From NCBI GenBank assembly GCA_028819505.1, contig JAPPLH010000061.1, forward strand, positions 14,796 through 78,287: DNA of 63,492 nucleotides. Direction: 5' to 3'. The notes under the pieces were generated by a model that saw only the letters and a list, made by a program, of their open reading frames with translations, searched no databases and was not told the origin of the DNA. Of this stretch, positions 62,429-63,492 are shown piece after piece; within the stretch, counting starts at the first letter, position 1; every line of letters starts with the position of its first letter. A program made the translations under genes and the position numbers. This DNA comes from Acidimicrobiaceae bacterium. GTDB lineage: Bacteria > Actinomycetota > Acidimicrobiia > Acidimicrobiales > Aldehydirespiratoraceae.

Positions 62429-63492
62429 TCAGCCGATCTCGTCGGGCATCCCGGCCTTGCGTCGGGCCACGTAGTCTCGCAGCTCGGCGTCCACCGCGTC
62501 GTCGATTCCGGGCGGCTCGTAGTCGGCCAGGAGCTGCTTCCAGCGGGCGTTGGCCCGCTGCGCGGCTGAGAGCGATCCCTCCTCGGACCACTGCTCGTAG
62601 CTGGCCGCGTCGGAGATGTCCGAGCGCCAGAAGGCGGTCTCGAAGTTGGCCAGGGTGTGCTGGTTGCCCAGGAAGTGGTCGCCGTGGGCGTTGGTGCGGA
62701 ACGCCTCCATGGCCTGGCCGTTGTCGCTGACGTCGACGCCCCGGGCCCACACCTCCATGGCGCCCAACTGGTCGGCGTCCAGGATCAGCTTCTCGTAGCC
62801 CAGCGCCAGACCGCCCTCCTGCCAGCCCGCCGCGTGCAGCACGAAGTTCACGCCGGCCTGCATGGTGGGCAGCAGCGTGTGGGCCGACTCGTAGGCGGCC
62901 TGCGCGTCGGGCAGCTTCGAGGACGTGAACTGACCGCCTGAGCGGAACGGCACACCGACCCGGCGGGCCAGCGACGCCATCACGTGGATGGCCTGGCCGG
63001 CCTCGGGCGTGCCGAAGGTGGGCGCCCCGGTGGCCATCGACATCGACGAGGCGAACGTGCCGAACACGACCGGCGCCCCGGGCCGCACCAGCTGCAGGTA
63101 GGCCATGCCCGACAGGGCCTCGGCCAGCGCCTGCGCGGCCAGGCCGGCCACCGTCACCGGCGACATGGCCCCGGCCAGGATGAACGGGCTGACGATGCAG
63201 GCCTGGTTGGCCCGGGCGTAGGTGGTGGCCGCGCCCAGCATGGTGGCGTCCCAGCGCATCGGCGACGAGGCGTTGATCAGCGAGGTCATCACCGTGCGGT
63301 CGGCGAGGTCCCCGCCGAAGGCGATGCGGGCCATCTCGACGGAGTCCGCGGCCCGCTCGGCCGCGGTCACCGAGCCCATGAAGGGCTTGTCGCTGTAGCG
63401 CAGGTGGGCGTAAACCATGTCGAGGTGGCGCTTGTTGACCGGCACGTCCACCGGCTCGCACACCGTGCCCCCGCTGTGGTGCAGCTGGGGCA
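62429..63492 (-). CDS. Trimethylamine methyltransferase (MttB) family protein, partial
   Basis: The C-terminal 354 or so residues of a second MttB-superfamily protein; the frame is open to the window edge, so the N-terminus is missing. Signatures are FILAGAMSPVTVAGLAAQAL, GAPVVFGTFASSMSMATGAP, MQAGVNFVLHAAGWQEGGLA and HGDHFLGNQHTLANFETAFW. It has no in-frame amber codon, so it is a non-pyrrolysine member acting on a quaternary amine. It resembles the 26501 protein in layout but is clearly diverged, suggesting a different methylated substrate. Confidence 0.9.
   Translation of the reverse strand, partial: PQLHHSGGTVCEPVDVPVNKRHLDMVYAHLRYSDKPFMGSVTAAERAADSVEMARIAFGGDLADRTVMTSLINASSPMRWDATMLGAATTYARANQACIVSPFILAGAMSPVTVAGLAAQALAEALSGMAYLQLVRPGAPVVFGTFASSMSMATGAPTFGTPEAGQAIHVMASLARRVGVPFRSGGQFTSSKLPDAQAAYESAHTLLPTMQAGVNFVLHAAGWQEGGLALGYEKLILDADQLGAMEVWARGVDVSDNGQAMEAFRTNAHGDHFLGNQHTLANFETAFWRSDISDAASYEQWSEEGSLSAAQRANARWKQLLADYEPPGIDDAVDAELRDYVARRKAGMPDEIG

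Overview
This is a GC-rich bacterial window with mostly GC-ending codons. Several signs point to Actinomycetota, probably class Acidimicrobiia. There is a mycothiol-type TIGR03083 protein, two trimethylamine-methyltransferase-like (MttB) proteins, heavy acyl-CoA metabolism, and many genes that appear to be leaderless (a TANNNT -10 box 6-9 nt before an ATG or GTG). The class assignment is inference; no rRNA is present.

Layout. 0-12.7 kb is accessory catabolism: SDR, acyl-CoA ligase, YjbR protein, a pilin-like protein behind a 15-bp repeat array, a Fic protein, amidohydrolase/acyl-CoA dehydrogenase, a lone MutA-like mutase subunit, a frameshifted enoyl-CoA hydratase and an acyltransferase beside an SDR relic. 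12.8-16 kb has an AlbA_2/Schlafen-like ATP-binding protein and a Dam-family methylase. 16-25.5 kb is core metabolism: isocitrate and malate dehydrogenases around a heterodimeric ABC exporter, an Fpg-type glycosylase, an SCP2 protein, a SulP transporter and an ACT-domain protein. 25.7-32.2 kb handles methylated amines: MttB homologue, Rieske oxygenase, and a dimethylglycine/sarcosine dehydrogenase-GcvT fusion.

32.2-51.3 kb is a dense defence and conflict island. In order it holds: a PLD-SNF2 helicase; an antitoxin/PIN pair; a type ISP-like adenine methylase; a ParB-like gene followed by a frameshifted nuclease-like segment and a methylase fragment; a convergent pair of a cytosine methylase and a GHKL ATPase carrying a C-terminal PD-(D/E)xK-like domain; a scrap yard of addiction-module relics with a second copy of the antitoxin; a RecQ helicase with a C-terminal phosphoribosyltransferase-like motif coupled to a DprA-like protein; and an XRE-ImmA/IrrE protein with a truncated PIN partner. 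The two toxin-antitoxin cassettes share an identical 20-bp palindromic operator and bracket about 10 kb.

51.4-63.5 kb returns to metabolism: GFA protein, choline-dehydrogenase-like GMC oxidase, a 49-residue ORF, MetY, hydrolase, MFS transporter, an oligopeptide-type ABC importer without its ATPases, and the C-terminal part of a second MttB homologue at the edge. The GMC oxidase, Rieske enzyme and dimethylglycine dehydrogenase together would form a choline to betaine to dimethylglycine to sarcosine route, although the genes are spread over 25 kb.

Other themes are a dispersed hairpin family with GAATTGGCAGC arms (five copies, three of them just after stop codons), two CRP-like boxes, and a notable number of small frameshifts. 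The frameshifts could be real decay or assembly error.
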